Below, in pieces: positions 17,276 through 26,255 of a stretch of DNA of 64,000 bases (its first letter is position 1; each line of letters begins with the position of its first letter). Source of the stretch: Winogradskyella undariae (lineage in GTDB: Bacteria > Bacteroidota > Bacteroidia > Flavobacteriales > Flavobacteriaceae). The translations under genes were made by a program, and so were the position numbers. A model generated the notes under the pieces. The model ran no database searches, was not told where the DNA came from, and saw only the letters and a list, made by a program, of their open reading frames with translations. The stretch lies in the NCBI RefSeq assembly GCF_013285155.1, contig NZ_JABTEL010000002.1:420560-484559 (forward strand). Direction: 5' to 3'.

Positions 17276-18343
17276 ATGAAAAAACTTATCAATAAAGTAG
17301 AAGATGTAATTACCGAACAAATGGAAGGTATGGCAGCTGCACATGCAAATATTCAAATAAATTTAGAGCCCAAATATGTTTGGCGTACTAAAGAAACTAA
17401 AAAAGGAAAAGTTGCTATTATTTCAGGAGGAGGTAGTGGTCATGAACCTATGCATGCTGGCTTTGTAGGTGTTGGTATGTTAGATGCAGCTTGCCCAGGA
17501 GAAGTTTTTACGTCGCCTACGCCAGATCAAATGTACGAATGTGCTAAAAAAGTAGAAAATGGTGGTGGTGTGTTATTTCTTGTGAAAAATTATACAGGAG
17601 ATGTTATGAATTTTGAAATGGCTGCAGAAATGCTAAATGGAGAAGGAATTAAAACACAAAATATTTTAATTGATGATGATGTAGCGGTAAAAGATAGTCT
17701 TTATACAGCAGGAAGACGTGGTGTTGGTACAACAGTAATTATGGAAAAGATTGTTGGTGCAGCAGCAGAAGCAGGTTATGATTTAGAACAATGTGCAGAG
17801 TTAGCTAAAAAAGTAAACTCAAGAGGACGATCTATGGGTATGGCACTTACTTCTTGTATCGTACCAGCAGCAGGAAAACCAAATTTTGATATCGCTGAAG
17901 ATGAAATAGAAATAGGAGTTGGTATCCACGGAGAACCGGGAAGAAGAAGAATACCAATTACAACAGCCGATGAGATTACAACGATTTTAACGGAAGCCAT
18001 TTTTGAAGATAAAGATTACTCTAGACTATTAAGAGATTGGAATTTTGCAACAAATGATTGGGAAGAAAAAGAACTTGTAAGCAAAGCTTTTACTTCAGGA
18101 GATAAAATGATAGCTTTAGTAAATGGGTTAGGAGGTACACCTTTATCTGAACTGTATTGTGTTTACCGTAAACTAGATGAAATTTGTAAAGCAAAAAATG
18201 TAGAACTGTCTAGGAACCTTGTTGGTTCTTACATTACAGCATTAGATATGCAAGGATGTTCTATTACACTTGTACGTGCAGACGAAGAAATACTTAAGTT
18301 TTGGGATGCAGCTGTAGATACACCAGCATTACATTGGGCTTAA
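17276..18343 (+). CDS. dhaK: Dihydroxyacetone kinase subunit DhaK (PEP-dependent type)
   Basis: Binds dihydroxyacetone covalently through a histidine hemiaminal and presents it for phosphorylation. 355 residues, usual length. The GGGSGHEPMHAGFVG block (about 51-65) and the substrate histidine in GVGIHGEPGRRR (about 219-230, His223) are intact. First gene of dhaK-dhaL-dhaM(fusion), spaced by 38 and 17 bases. A weak -7-like TACCTTAG lies at 17196-17203, about 70 bases before the start. No DhaR-type activator is adjacent. Confidence 0.95.
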   Translation: MKKLINKVEDVITEQMEGMAAAHANIQINLEPKYVWRTKETKKGKVAIISGGGSGHEPMHAGFVGVGMLDAACPGEVFTSPTPDQMYECAKKVENGGGVLFLVKNYTGDVMNFEMAAEMLNGEGIKTQNILIDDDVAVKDSLYTAGRRGVGTTVIMEKIVGAAAEAGYDLEQCAELAKKVNSRGRSMGMALTSCIVPAAGKPNFDIAEDEIEIGVGIHGEPGRRRIPITTADEITTILTEAIFEDKDYSRLLRDWNFATNDWEEKELVSKAFTSGDKMIALVNGLGGTPLSELYCVYRKLDEICKAKNVELSRNLVGSYITALDMQGCSITLVRADEEILKFWDAAVDTPALHWA

Positions 18344-18381
18344 AAACATTTTAGAAATAATATTGACAAATTAATAGCAGA

Positions 18382-19017
18382 ATGGAAACAATAAAACTAT
18401 CACAACTAATCACTTGGTTAGAGAAAATTGCAGCATATATGCAGGAAAATAAAACATATTTAACAGAACTAGACTCTGCAATTGGAGATGCCGATCATGG
18501 TTTTAATATGGAGAGAGGCTTTCAGAAAGTTATAGGTAAAATAGAAGAATTAAAGCAGAGTAAAGATGCTTCTGTATTACTTAAAAATACAGGAATGACT
18601 TTAATCTCGAGTATTGGAGGTGCATCAGGTCCACTTTATGGAACTTTTTTCTTACAGGCTAGTATGGTGTTAAAGGATAAAAATGAATTAACGTTAGAAG
18701 ATTTAAAGTCTAGCTTCGAAAATGGTTTAAAAGGAATAAAGTCTAGAGGTAGAGCAACTACAGGAGAAAAAACGATGATAGATGTTTTAGAACCTGTGGT
18801 AACAACTTTAATAACAGCAGTAGAACAGAATTTAACGATTAGTGATGCACTAACAAATATGTTGGCGGCTGCAGAAAAAGGGATGAAATCAACAATTGAT
18901 ATGCTTGCCACTAAAGGACGCGCTAGTTATTTAGGAGAGCGTAGTGTAGGGCATCAGGATCCTGGAGCAACCTCAAGCTATTTTATCGTTAAAGCATTAA
19001 AGGAAAGCATCAATTAA
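18382..19017 (+). CDS. dhaL: Dihydroxyacetone kinase subunit DhaL
   Basis: ADP-binding subunit that takes phosphate from DhaM and passes it to dihydroxyacetone held by DhaK. 211 residues. Magnesium-binding aspartates in DSAIGDADHGFNME (about 26-39) are present, as are SSIGGASGPLYGTFF (about 74-88) and GRATTGEKTMIDVLEP (about 118-133). Because ADP is a tightly held cofactor in this family, the phosphate must come from a PTS donor, supplied by the next gene. Confidence 0.95.
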   Translation: METIKLSQLITWLEKIAAYMQENKTYLTELDSAIGDADHGFNMERGFQKVIGKIEELKQSKDASVLLKNTGMTLISSIGGASGPLYGTFFLQASMVLKDKNELTLEDLKSSFENGLKGIKSRGRATTGEKTMIDVLEPVVTTLITAVEQNLTISDALTNMLAAAEKGMKSTIDMLATKGRASYLGERSVGHQDPGATSSYFIVKALKESIN

Positions 19018-19034
19018 AGTTTCTAAAAACAAAT

Positions 19035-21515
19035 ATGGTAAGCATTGTTATTGTATCACATAGTAAAAAATTAGCAGAAGGTGTTAAAGAATTAGCCGAA
19101 CAAATGTCTCAGAATAAGGTTAAGATTGCTGCTGCTGGTGGTCTTGATGACGAATCTAGTCCTATAGGAACAGATGCTTTTAAAATTATGGAAGCGATTG
19201 AACTTGTAGATTCTGAAGATGGTATTCTTGTTTTAATGGATATTGGTAGCGCCGTAATGAATGCCGAGTTGGCAACAGAAATGCTTCCAGAAGAAATTAT
19301 GAAAAGAGTACTGCTTTGTGAAGCTCCTTTAGTTGAAGGTGCTATTGCTGCAGCAGCACAATCTATGGTTGGTGCTAATTTAGAAGCTGTGGTTAAAGAG
19401 GCTAGGAGAGGTCTACAGGGAAAGCAAAGCTTAATTGGTCCTCAGGAAGTAGAAACGGAATTAGAGACACCAATACTTACTAATGGTAAAGAAATTAGCA
19501 TAACGGTCCCAAATAAACTGGGGCTTCATGCTAGACCAGCAGTTAGACTTGTAGAAATCACCAATAAGTTTAATAACGAGGTTAGCGTAAGTGTTAATAA
19601 TAAACCATTTGTTTCTGCAACTAGTATTAGTCAAGTAGGTACACTTGGAGCAAAAAAAGGAGATATTCTTGTTTTTAAAGTTAAGGGAGATGAGTTTTTA
19701 GAGTTTGAAAAAGCATTAAAACAATTTGAATTTGACAATTTTGGAGATACAAAAGAAGATGTTTTTAAGAAGGAAGAAACTAAAAAAACTTTAAAAGTTA
19801 GTGCTTCTAATGACGATTGCATTCAAGGAATTTCTGCTTCTAAGGGAGTTGCTATCGGTAAAGCAAAAGTGTTTTTAAATACATCTATTTCTGTAGATGA
19901 AGAGATTGTAGAAAATAGCTTAGATGAGATTAGTAAATTTCAAAAGGCTATAAAAAATATAATTTCGGAAACGGAAGCTATAAAGGAGAAAACTTTACGT
20001 TTACATGGTAAAGAGAATGCTGAAATTTTCAATTTTCATTTGTTATTATTAAATGATAATGAAAAATTAAAAGAAGTAGAAAAATTAATAACAGAGAATC
20101 ATTTTAGTGCATCTTATGCTTGGTTTAAAGTCTTTACCAATTTAGAAGATATGTATAAAAACATGTCGGATCAATATCTAAGAGAGCGTGCTTCCGATAT
20201 TGTAGAGATAAGGAATAAAGTAATTGCTGAAATTTCGGGTTCTCAGGAAATGGAAATTACGCTCAGTGAACCTTCCATATTAGTTGTAAATGAAATCGGA
20301 CCAGCGCAAACCTTAAGTTTAGATATTGATAACGTGTTAGGGATAATTTCTCAAAAAGGAGGAGAAACATCACACGCTACTATTTTGGCAAGATCATTAG
20401 GTATACCGTCTATAACAGGTTTAGAAAATAGAATAGATGGTATTAGTAATGGAGATATTATTGGAGTTGATGGCACTAATGGAATCATTTATTTAGAAAA
20501 AAATCATCCTGAAAAAATTAAAGCACTACGAGAAGAGAAGAAGGTTGAGGAAGATCTATTTAAAGAAAGTTTATCAAAAGCTAAGCTTCCTGCATTAAGT
20601 AGTGATGGTATAGAATTTCAAATTTTAGCAAATATAAGTAGTCCAAAAGAAGCAGAAAAAGCATTCGCTAATGGTGCAGATGGTATAGGATTATATAGAA
20701 CTGAGTTTCTATATATGAATAGAGAAATACCACCAAAAGAGGACGAGCAATATGAGATTTATAAGCAGGTTTGCGAGAATATGCAAGGGTTGCCTATAAC
20801 CATTAGAACTTTAGATGTTGGAGGAGACAAACCTATTCCGTATTTAGGTATTCCAGAAGAAACAAATCCATTTCTTGGTTTAAGAGGTATTCGTTACTGT
20901 CTAAAAAATAAAGTTATTTTTAAAGCACAACTTAGAGCTTTATATAGAATATCAGCAGATTATAACATACGTGTTATGTTTCCAATGGTTGGTATGTTAG
21001 AAGAAGTTATTGAGGCTAAAGAAATACTAGCAGAAGTTAGAAAAGAATTAGACGCAGAGCATATTGCTTACTCTAAAGAAATGAAAATAGGTATAATGGT
21101 TGAGGTTCCTTCGGTAATTTTTATTTTACCTCAGTTAGCTAAACACCTAGATTTTTTAAGCATTGGTACCAATGACTTAACGCAATACCTTTTAGCAATG
21201 GATAGAGAGAGTACTTTTTTATCCAAACACTACAGTGCTTTACATCCAGCAGTCTTAAATGCATTATTAAAAATAATAGCTACAGCAAATAAAGAACAAA
21301 TAGATGTTAGTTTATGTGGAGAGTTAGCTAGTAATCCTAAAGCTACAGCTTTATTAAGTGCATTAGGTTTACGTAAATTTAGTGTGTCAGGTCCTGTAAT
21401 TCCAAGGGTTAAAGAAGCTATAAGAGTTATGGATGTTTCAAATAATAATAAAATATTTAAGGATATTATAGCATGTAATACTTTAAACGAAGTAGAAAAG
21501 ATGATCCATATATAA
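19035..21515 (+). CDS. dhaM: DhaM-HPr-Enzyme I fusion phosphotransferase
   Basis: Supplies phosphate from PEP to DhaL. 826 residues in three parts. Residues 1-130: the EIIA-mannose-like DhaM domain with phospho-His9 (VSHSKKLAEG) and LVLMDIGSAVMNAEL. Residues 152-238: a complete HPr with phospho-His165 in GLHARPA. Residues 263-826: Enzyme I with phospho-His447 (GGETSHATILA), PEP-binding GLYRTEFLYM (553-562) and GIMVEVPS (686-693), and catalytic Cys761 in SLCGELASN. E. coli DhaM has only the front part of Enzyme I; here the PEP-binding domain is complete (about 564 residues). The chain could therefore do the whole PEP-to-DhaL relay. In a Bacteroidota genome, where classical PTS transporters are uncommon, this may be the only phosphotransferase chain. 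Confidence 0.93.
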   Translation: MVSIVIVSHSKKLAEGVKELAEQMSQNKVKIAAAGGLDDESSPIGTDAFKIMEAIELVDSEDGILVLMDIGSAVMNAELATEMLPEEIMKRVLLCEAPLVEGAIAAAAQSMVGANLEAVVKEARRGLQGKQSLIGPQEVETELETPILTNGKEISITVPNKLGLHARPAVRLVEITNKFNNEVSVSVNNKPFVSATSISQVGTLGAKKGDILVFKVKGDEFLEFEKALKQFEFDNFGDTKEDVFKKEETKKTLKVSASNDDCIQGISASKGVAIGKAKVFLNTSISVDEEIVENSLDEISKFQKAIKNIISETEAIKEKTLRLHGKENAEIFNFHLLLLNDNEKLKEVEKLITENHFSASYAWFKVFTNLEDMYKNMSDQYLRERASDIVEIRNKVIAEISGSQEMEITLSEPSILVVNEIGPAQTLSLDIDNVLGIISQKGGETSHATILARSLGIPSITGLENRIDGISNGDIIGVDGTNGIIYLEKNHPEKIKALREEKKVEEDLFKESLSKAKLPALSSDGIEFQILANISSPKEAEKAFANGADGIGLYRTEFLYMNREIPPKEDEQYEIYKQVCENMQGLPITIRTLDVGGDKPIPYLGIPEETNPFLGLRGIRYCLKNKVIFKAQLRALYRISADYNIRVMFPMVGMLEEVIEAKEILAEVRKELDAEHIAYSKEMKIGIMVEVPSVIFILPQLAKHLDFLSIGTNDLTQYLLAMDRESTFLSKHYSALHPAVLNALLKIIATANKEQIDVSLCGELASNPKATALLSALGLRKFSVSGPVIPRVKEAIRVMDVSNNNKIFKDIIACNTLNEVEKMIHI

Positions 21516-21708
21516 TTTGTGAGGATTTAAAATAGTCAAATAGAATATAATTGACTTGTTAGAGGATTAACTTTTAAGTTTTACAACTAATTTAAATAAG
21601 AAATTGAATGATTTTTTTGCTGTTTACTTTGTGTAGATATTAAAATTAGTATGACTGTTTTAGATATTTAAAATCAGAACAACCTTTTTTATCTATAATT
21701 CCCAAAAA

Positions 21709-21776
21709 AATGTTTCACATCATATAAAAATAATTTTAATGACGTTTAATTATTTTTATATGATGTGATTTTTTGA
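21709..21776. terminator. Long bidirectional terminator hairpin
   Basis: A perfect 21-bp inverted repeat (21715-21735 with 21748-21768) with a 12-base loop, flanked by AAAAAAA on the left and TTTTTT on the right, between the convergent dha operon and peroxiredoxin gene. The stem is longer than any other terminator in the window. Confidence 0.8.
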
Positions 21777-21790
21777 GAAACAATAAGCTT

Positions 21791-22441
21791 CTAAGATAAG
21801 TTCTCTAAGGCCTTAATAATTTCATCAGGTTCAGAGCGTGTTCTGTAATCTACATTAACATAGCTCCATTTTACTATTCCGTCACTTCCTAATATAAAAG
21901 TTGCCGGAATCGGTAATATAGTATCATTTCCGTTATTGATCTTTTTTAAATCAAGATTACGATCTACTCGCATATGTTCCATTAAAAATTCTGGAACTTC
22001 CCAAGCAACACCATATTGAGAGGCTACTTTAGCATTTTGGTCAGATAATATAATAAACTCCATTTTACTTATTTCATCATTTGTCAATGTGCCATCTGGT
22101 GTTTCTGGGCTAATAGCAACCAATGTGGCTCCTAATGCTTTAATTTCACTTAGTTTTGCTTGAAGTGCTCTAAGTTGTAAGTTACAATATGGACACCAGC
22201 TACCACGATAAAATGTAACAACAACTGGGCCTTTGTCAATAAGATTAGATAATGAAATTAAATTTCCTTGAGGATTGGGAAGCTTGAAATCAGTAGCTTT
22301 TTCTCCGGTTTTAATGGCGTTTTTGCCTTGTTGAAATTCTTTTGCTTTAGTAATAATATCATCAACACCTTTCATGAAGTTAGGATTGTTTTTTCTTCCC
22401 ATTTCAATTTTAGCATCAGTTTGTTCTCTTAGTTTTTTCAT
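21791..22441 (-). CDS. Peroxiredoxin-like protein (AhpC/TSA family)
   Basis: 216 residues with a thioredoxin fold. After a 55-residue helical N-terminal extension comes the redox-active block FYRGSWCPYCNLQLRAL (about 80-96) with a C-P-Y-C pair; in this subgroup the first Cys is peroxidatic and the pair may form an intramolecular disulfide. The segment VAISPETPDGT and VASQYGVAW follow the AhpC pattern. No signal peptide, so cytoplasmic. Single-gene unit on the minus strand, with terminators on both sides. Confidence 0.82.
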   Translation of the reverse strand: MKKLREQTDAKIEMGRKNNPNFMKGVDDIITKAKEFQQGKNAIKTGEKATDFKLPNPQGNLISLSNLIDKGPVVVTFYRGSWCPYCNLQLRALQAKLSEIKALGATLVAISPETPDGTLTNDEISKMEFIILSDQNAKVASQYGVAWEVPEFLMEHMRVDRNLDLKKINNGNDTILPIPATFILGSDGIVKWSYVNVDYRTRSEPDEIIKALENLS

Positions 22442-22517
22442 TCTTTTCCTTTAGTTATGTTGTGTCTTAAAGTTTTTAGTTAAGCTTTATTTTTAATAAA
22501 GAATAGCCTGATTAAAT

Positions 22518-22568
22518 CAAAAAAAAACAATAGCAGTCTAAGCTTATAATAAGCTAGACTACCATTGT
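22518..22568 (-). terminator. Terminator of the M3 peptidase gene
   Basis: Imperfect 19-base hairpin (22528-22546 with 22550-22567) followed, on the minus strand, by a run of eight T. It lies just after the peptidase stop at 22592. Confidence 0.75.
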
Positions 22569-22591
22569 TCTCTGTAGATATATCCTTTAAT

Positions 22592-24739
22592 TTATTCAGT
22601 TATAGGAAATCCACGATCTCTCATTAAAGCTTCAATATTAGCATCACGTCCTCTAAATTTTCTGTAAGCTTCAGCAGGATCCATAGCATTACGTGGAGCA
22701 AATAAATATTTCAATAATTTATCTGCAACGGCTTTATCATAAAATCCACCTTCTGCTTCTTTAAATGCTTCAGCAGCATCACTTGTTAAAACATCTGCCC
22801 ACATATAACCGTAATACGCGGTAGCATAACCTTCACCAGAAAATACATGTCCAAATTGTGGTGTTCTATGACGCATTGGCAATTCTTTAGGCATCCCTAA
22901 TTCGTCTAAAGTTTCGCGCTCAAAAGTATCAATGTCAATATTTGATGGATCTGCTAAGTGTAATTTCATATCCATTAATGCAGAAGCTAAATATTCTGTA
23001 GTTCCAAATCCTTGATTAAAAGTTGAAGCTTTCTTTATTTTTTCAACTAAAGAAGCCGGAATCGGTTCGCCTGTTTTGTAATGCACTAAATATTTACTAA
23101 TTACTTTATCTGTAGATAACCAGCGTTCTAATAATTGCGATTGAAATTCCGTATAATCTCTAACACCACCGTTTAAAGTTGGGTATTTTACATCTGCAGA
23201 AAAGAAATGTAAGGCGTGGCCAAACTCATGAAAAAACGTGGTAGCATCATCCCAAGATACTAAAACAGCTTCTCCTGGTGCAGGTTTTACAAAGTTAGAA
23301 TTATTAGAGGCTAAAACATTTTTTTCGCCTTCAAATGAATCTGAACTTCTGTAGGTCGTTGCCCAAGCTCCAGAACGTTTACCTTGACGTGCATAAGGGT
23401 CTAAATACCATAAGCCAATATGTTTACCCGATTCTTTATTGGTAACTTCCCAAACCTTTACATCTTCATTAAATACAGGAACAGAACCTTCTGCAACAGG
23501 TGTAAATTTGTAATCAAACAATTCGCCTGCAACAAAAAACATGGCTTCTCTTAATTTATCTAATTGTAAGTATTGTTTCACTTCATCGCTGTCTAAATCA
23601 TATTTCTTTTTACGTACTTTTTCAGCATAATATCTGTAATCCCATGGTTCTATAGTAATATTGTCACCAAGTTCATTAGCTACGGTTTGCATATCTACAA
23701 CTTCTTCTTTTACGCGTGCAGTTGCAGCTGGCCAAACAGCCATCATTAAATCCATAGCATTTTCTGGTGTTTTTGCCATTCTGTCTTGTAAACGCCATTC
23801 TGCATAATTAGCGTACCCCATTAAGCCTACACGTTCTTTTCGTAATCTTAATATTTTTGCGATGATTTCGTTATTATCAAATTCGTCACCGTTATCACCT
23901 CTAGAATAGTAGTTTTCCCAAACTTTTTGTCTCAATTGGCGTTCGGTAGAATAGGTAAGGAACGGATCCATTGAAGATCGTGTATTTGTAATAGCATATT
24001 TTCCTTCTTCACTTTTATCTGTCGCTATTTTTGCAGCAGATTTTATAAAACCATCAGATAAACCTCCTAATTGATCTTCGTTTAAATAGGTGATGTAGTT
24101 TTCTTCGTCGTGCAAAACATTATTTGCAAAATCCGTATAAAGCGATGATAGCTCTTTGTTGATTTCTGCATAGCGTTTTTTCTTTTCTGCATCAAGATTA
24201 GCGCCATTCATCTCAAACTGTTTGTAGGTCAAATCTACAACACGCTGTGCTTGTGATTCTAAAGGTGTTTTTTGAGAGACGTCATAAACGGTTTTTATAC
24301 GTTGAAATAGTTTTTCGTTTTGAGAAATCTGAGATCTAAAATCAGATAGTTTAGGTGCTAATTCTACTTGTACAGCTCTAAGTTCTGGAGAAGATATATT
24401 ACTCCCCATAACACCGTAATAGGTATTTACACGGTCTAAAGCTTTACCAGCACTTTCCATGGCAACAATAGTGTTTTCAAAAGTTGCAGGTTCTGTGTTG
24501 TTAGCAATAGCATCAATTTCTGCTAGATTAAGCTTCATGGCTTCTTCCATGGCTGGTTTAATGGCTTCAACAGAAATTTTATCAAATGCAGGAACACCAT
24601 CATAAGGTCCTGTCCATTCTTGGATAAGTACATTATCGCTCATAGCTTTTTCAGTTGTTTTAGGACTACTATCTTCTTTGCAGCTTGCTAAAAGAATCAT
24701 ACTGCAAATAATAGTAGATGTAATGGATTTATTTATCAT
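22592..24739 (-). CDS. dcp: M3 family peptidyl-dipeptidase, lipoprotein
   Basis: Zinc metallopeptidase that removes dipeptides or cleaves short peptides in the periplasm. 715 residues. An N-terminal lipoprotein signal (LLASC, Cys20) marks it as membrane-anchored, unlike cytoplasmic E. coli Dcp. The zinc motif HEFGHALHFF is present (about 505-514), with the downstream EYLASALMDMKLH and GYATAYYGYMWADVL (about 644-658) regions of the M3 family. Length and order match peptidyl-dipeptidase Dcp. Single gene with its own terminator. Confidence 0.92.
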   Translation of the reverse strand: MINKSITSTIICSMILLASCKEDSSPKTTEKAMSDNVLIQEWTGPYDGVPAFDKISVEAIKPAMEEAMKLNLAEIDAIANNTEPATFENTIVAMESAGKALDRVNTYYGVMGSNISSPELRAVQVELAPKLSDFRSQISQNEKLFQRIKTVYDVSQKTPLESQAQRVVDLTYKQFEMNGANLDAEKKKRYAEINKELSSLYTDFANNVLHDEENYITYLNEDQLGGLSDGFIKSAAKIATDKSEEGKYAITNTRSSMDPFLTYSTERQLRQKVWENYYSRGDNGDEFDNNEIIAKILRLRKERVGLMGYANYAEWRLQDRMAKTPENAMDLMMAVWPAATARVKEEVVDMQTVANELGDNITIEPWDYRYYAEKVRKKKYDLDSDEVKQYLQLDKLREAMFFVAGELFDYKFTPVAEGSVPVFNEDVKVWEVTNKESGKHIGLWYLDPYARQGKRSGAWATTYRSSDSFEGEKNVLASNNSNFVKPAPGEAVLVSWDDATTFFHEFGHALHFFSADVKYPTLNGGVRDYTEFQSQLLERWLSTDKVISKYLVHYKTGEPIPASLVEKIKKASTFNQGFGTTEYLASALMDMKLHLADPSNIDIDTFERETLDELGMPKELPMRHRTPQFGHVFSGEGYATAYYGYMWADVLTSDAAEAFKEAEGGFYDKAVADKLLKYLFAPRNAMDPAEAYRKFRGRDANIEALMRDRGFPITE

Positions 24740-24845
24740 GGGTAATCATTTTGGTTTATTGAATAGAGGTTGAATTATATCAAGGAAACAAGATACTGAA
24801 ATTACAGATGATGTTTCTCAATTTTTTGATAATTTATGTGTATTT

Positions 24846-25559
24846 TTAGTTAATCAATTCTACTTTTCTAATATATACATTACTCAAAGGCCAATCGCCT
24901 TCATCTGTTTTTACATTAGCAATTTTATCTACAACGTCCATACCCGAAGTAACTTCACCAAAAACAGTATAATCTCTGTCTAAATAGTTTGCACCTCCCT
25001 CTCGTTGAATAATAAAAAACTGAAAAGGTGAGGCTAATTTGTAAGCATTTTCAATTTCACTACTTGGCATAGATATCGCACCTCTTTTGTGTGTGTAACC
25101 TCTCTTGGTGTCCGGTGGTAACAAGTAATGTCCTATTTTTTTTCGTCTTTTAGCAATATTATAATCATCACTACTACCGCCTTGAATTACAAAGTTTTTT
25201 ACCACTCTGTAAAATTGGGTGTTGTTAAAATAATTGCGTTTAGTGAGGTAAACAAAATTAGCTCTGTGAAATTTGGTTTTATTGTATAATTGAATTTCAA
25301 TAATGCCAAAATCGGTAGTGATTCTAACTTTATCTTCAGGATTTTCTTTTTCATATTCTAAAAAGAATTCCATAGCATTGTTATCAGTAAGCACTGGGAA
25401 TTCTGGCTCTGTTTTTAATTTTGGTTTACTTTTAATTTTAGAAATGATAGAATCTTTTGCAATGGACGTGTTTTTATCTTTTGAAGTTTGTTTATCTTCA
25501 CAACTCATAAGTAATAAACCAATGCCGATAACCATCGGGAATAATAATTGAAATTTCAT
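24846..25559 (-). CDS. Cyclophilin-type peptidyl-prolyl isomerase, lipoprotein
   Basis: 237 residues. Signal peptide with lipobox LLLMSC (Cys20), a charged linker to about residue 60, then a cyclophilin domain: VRITTDFGIIEIQLYNKTKFHRANFVYL, the QFYRVVKNFVIQGGSSDDY block (about 136-154) with catalytic Arg, and GAISMPSSEIENAYKLASPFQFFI. Probably helps periplasmic protein folding. Its start codon is only 2 bases from the divergent Nudix gene start. Confidence 0.9.
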   Translation of the reverse strand: MKFQLLFPMVIGIGLLLMSCEDKQTSKDKNTSIAKDSIISKIKSKPKLKTEPEFPVLTDNNAMEFFLEYEKENPEDKVRITTDFGIIEIQLYNKTKFHRANFVYLTKRNYFNNTQFYRVVKNFVIQGGSSDDYNIAKRRKKIGHYLLPPDTKRGYTHKRGAISMPSSEIENAYKLASPFQFFIIQREGGANYLDRDYTVFGEVTSGMDVVDKIANVKTDEGDWPLSNVYIRKVELIN

Positions 25560-25561
25560 AA

Positions 25562-26206
25562 ATGCTATTTAGTCGATTTTTAGAATCCGTAGTAAAAATA
25601 AAACATCTTGAGCTTCTTGGCGAAGAGTCTCATGCTAAAATGTCTCCACCTTACCGGTTAGAATTGGCAGATAAAATGAGAGAAAAGTCAGAAACAACTA
25701 GGAGAGCAGGTGTTATGGCATTGTTTTATCCTAAAACGAACGACGAAACTTATCTGGTTCTTATTCTTCGTAAAACTTATAAAGGCGTTCATTCTGGGCA
25801 AGTTGGGTTTCCTGGCGGGAAATATGAAGATGAAGATGAAAATGACTTAAAGGAAACGGCTATACGAGAAACGGAAGAGGAAGTTGGAGTTTCTCGTACA
25901 CACATTAATGTTTTAAAAGCGATGTCTCCTATATATGTACCACCGAGTAATTTTATGGTTTATCCTTTTGTGGGGATTTCTGAAGAATATTTAATTTTTA
26001 CAAAACAAGACGAAGAAGTAGAAGCTGTGATTGAAGTGAAGTTGAGTGATTTTTTAAGTGAAAGTAATACGTTAACTACATTGGTGCCAACATCTCTAGG
26101 TGTTAGAGTCGATGTGCCTGCGTTTAAATTTAACGGTCATATTGTTTGGGGGGCAACAGCAATGATGCTTGGTGAGATTAAAGACTTGTTAAAAATCGCC
26201 CTATAA
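25562..26206 (+). CDS. Nudix hydrolase, probable coenzyme A pyrophosphatase
   Basis: Cleaves CoA or its derivatives into 4'-phosphopantetheine and 3',5'-ADP. 214 residues. The CoA-specific motif LRKTYKGVHSGQVGFPGGK (69-87) precedes the Nudix box, whose core RETEEEVG (102-109) is intact. N-terminal region extends about 45 residues before the Nudix fold, as is usual for this branch. It diverges from the cyclophilin gene with 2 bases between start codons, so its promoter must lie within that gene. Confidence 0.88.
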   Translation: MLFSRFLESVVKIKHLELLGEESHAKMSPPYRLELADKMREKSETTRRAGVMALFYPKTNDETYLVLILRKTYKGVHSGQVGFPGGKYEDEDENDLKETAIRETEEEVGVSRTHINVLKAMSPIYVPPSNFMVYPFVGISEEYLIFTKQDEEVEAVIEVKLSDFLSESNTLTTLVPTSLGVRVDVPAFKFNGHIVWGATAMMLGEIKDLLKIAL

Positions 26207-26255
26207 TTTAACATTATGTTTACATTTGTGATTAAGATAAACTAGAATTATTATT

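Noticed and set aside
17776..18000. Minus-strand open frame inside dhaK
   Set aside because: Shadow of a well-conserved gene; no start context and no recognisable product.
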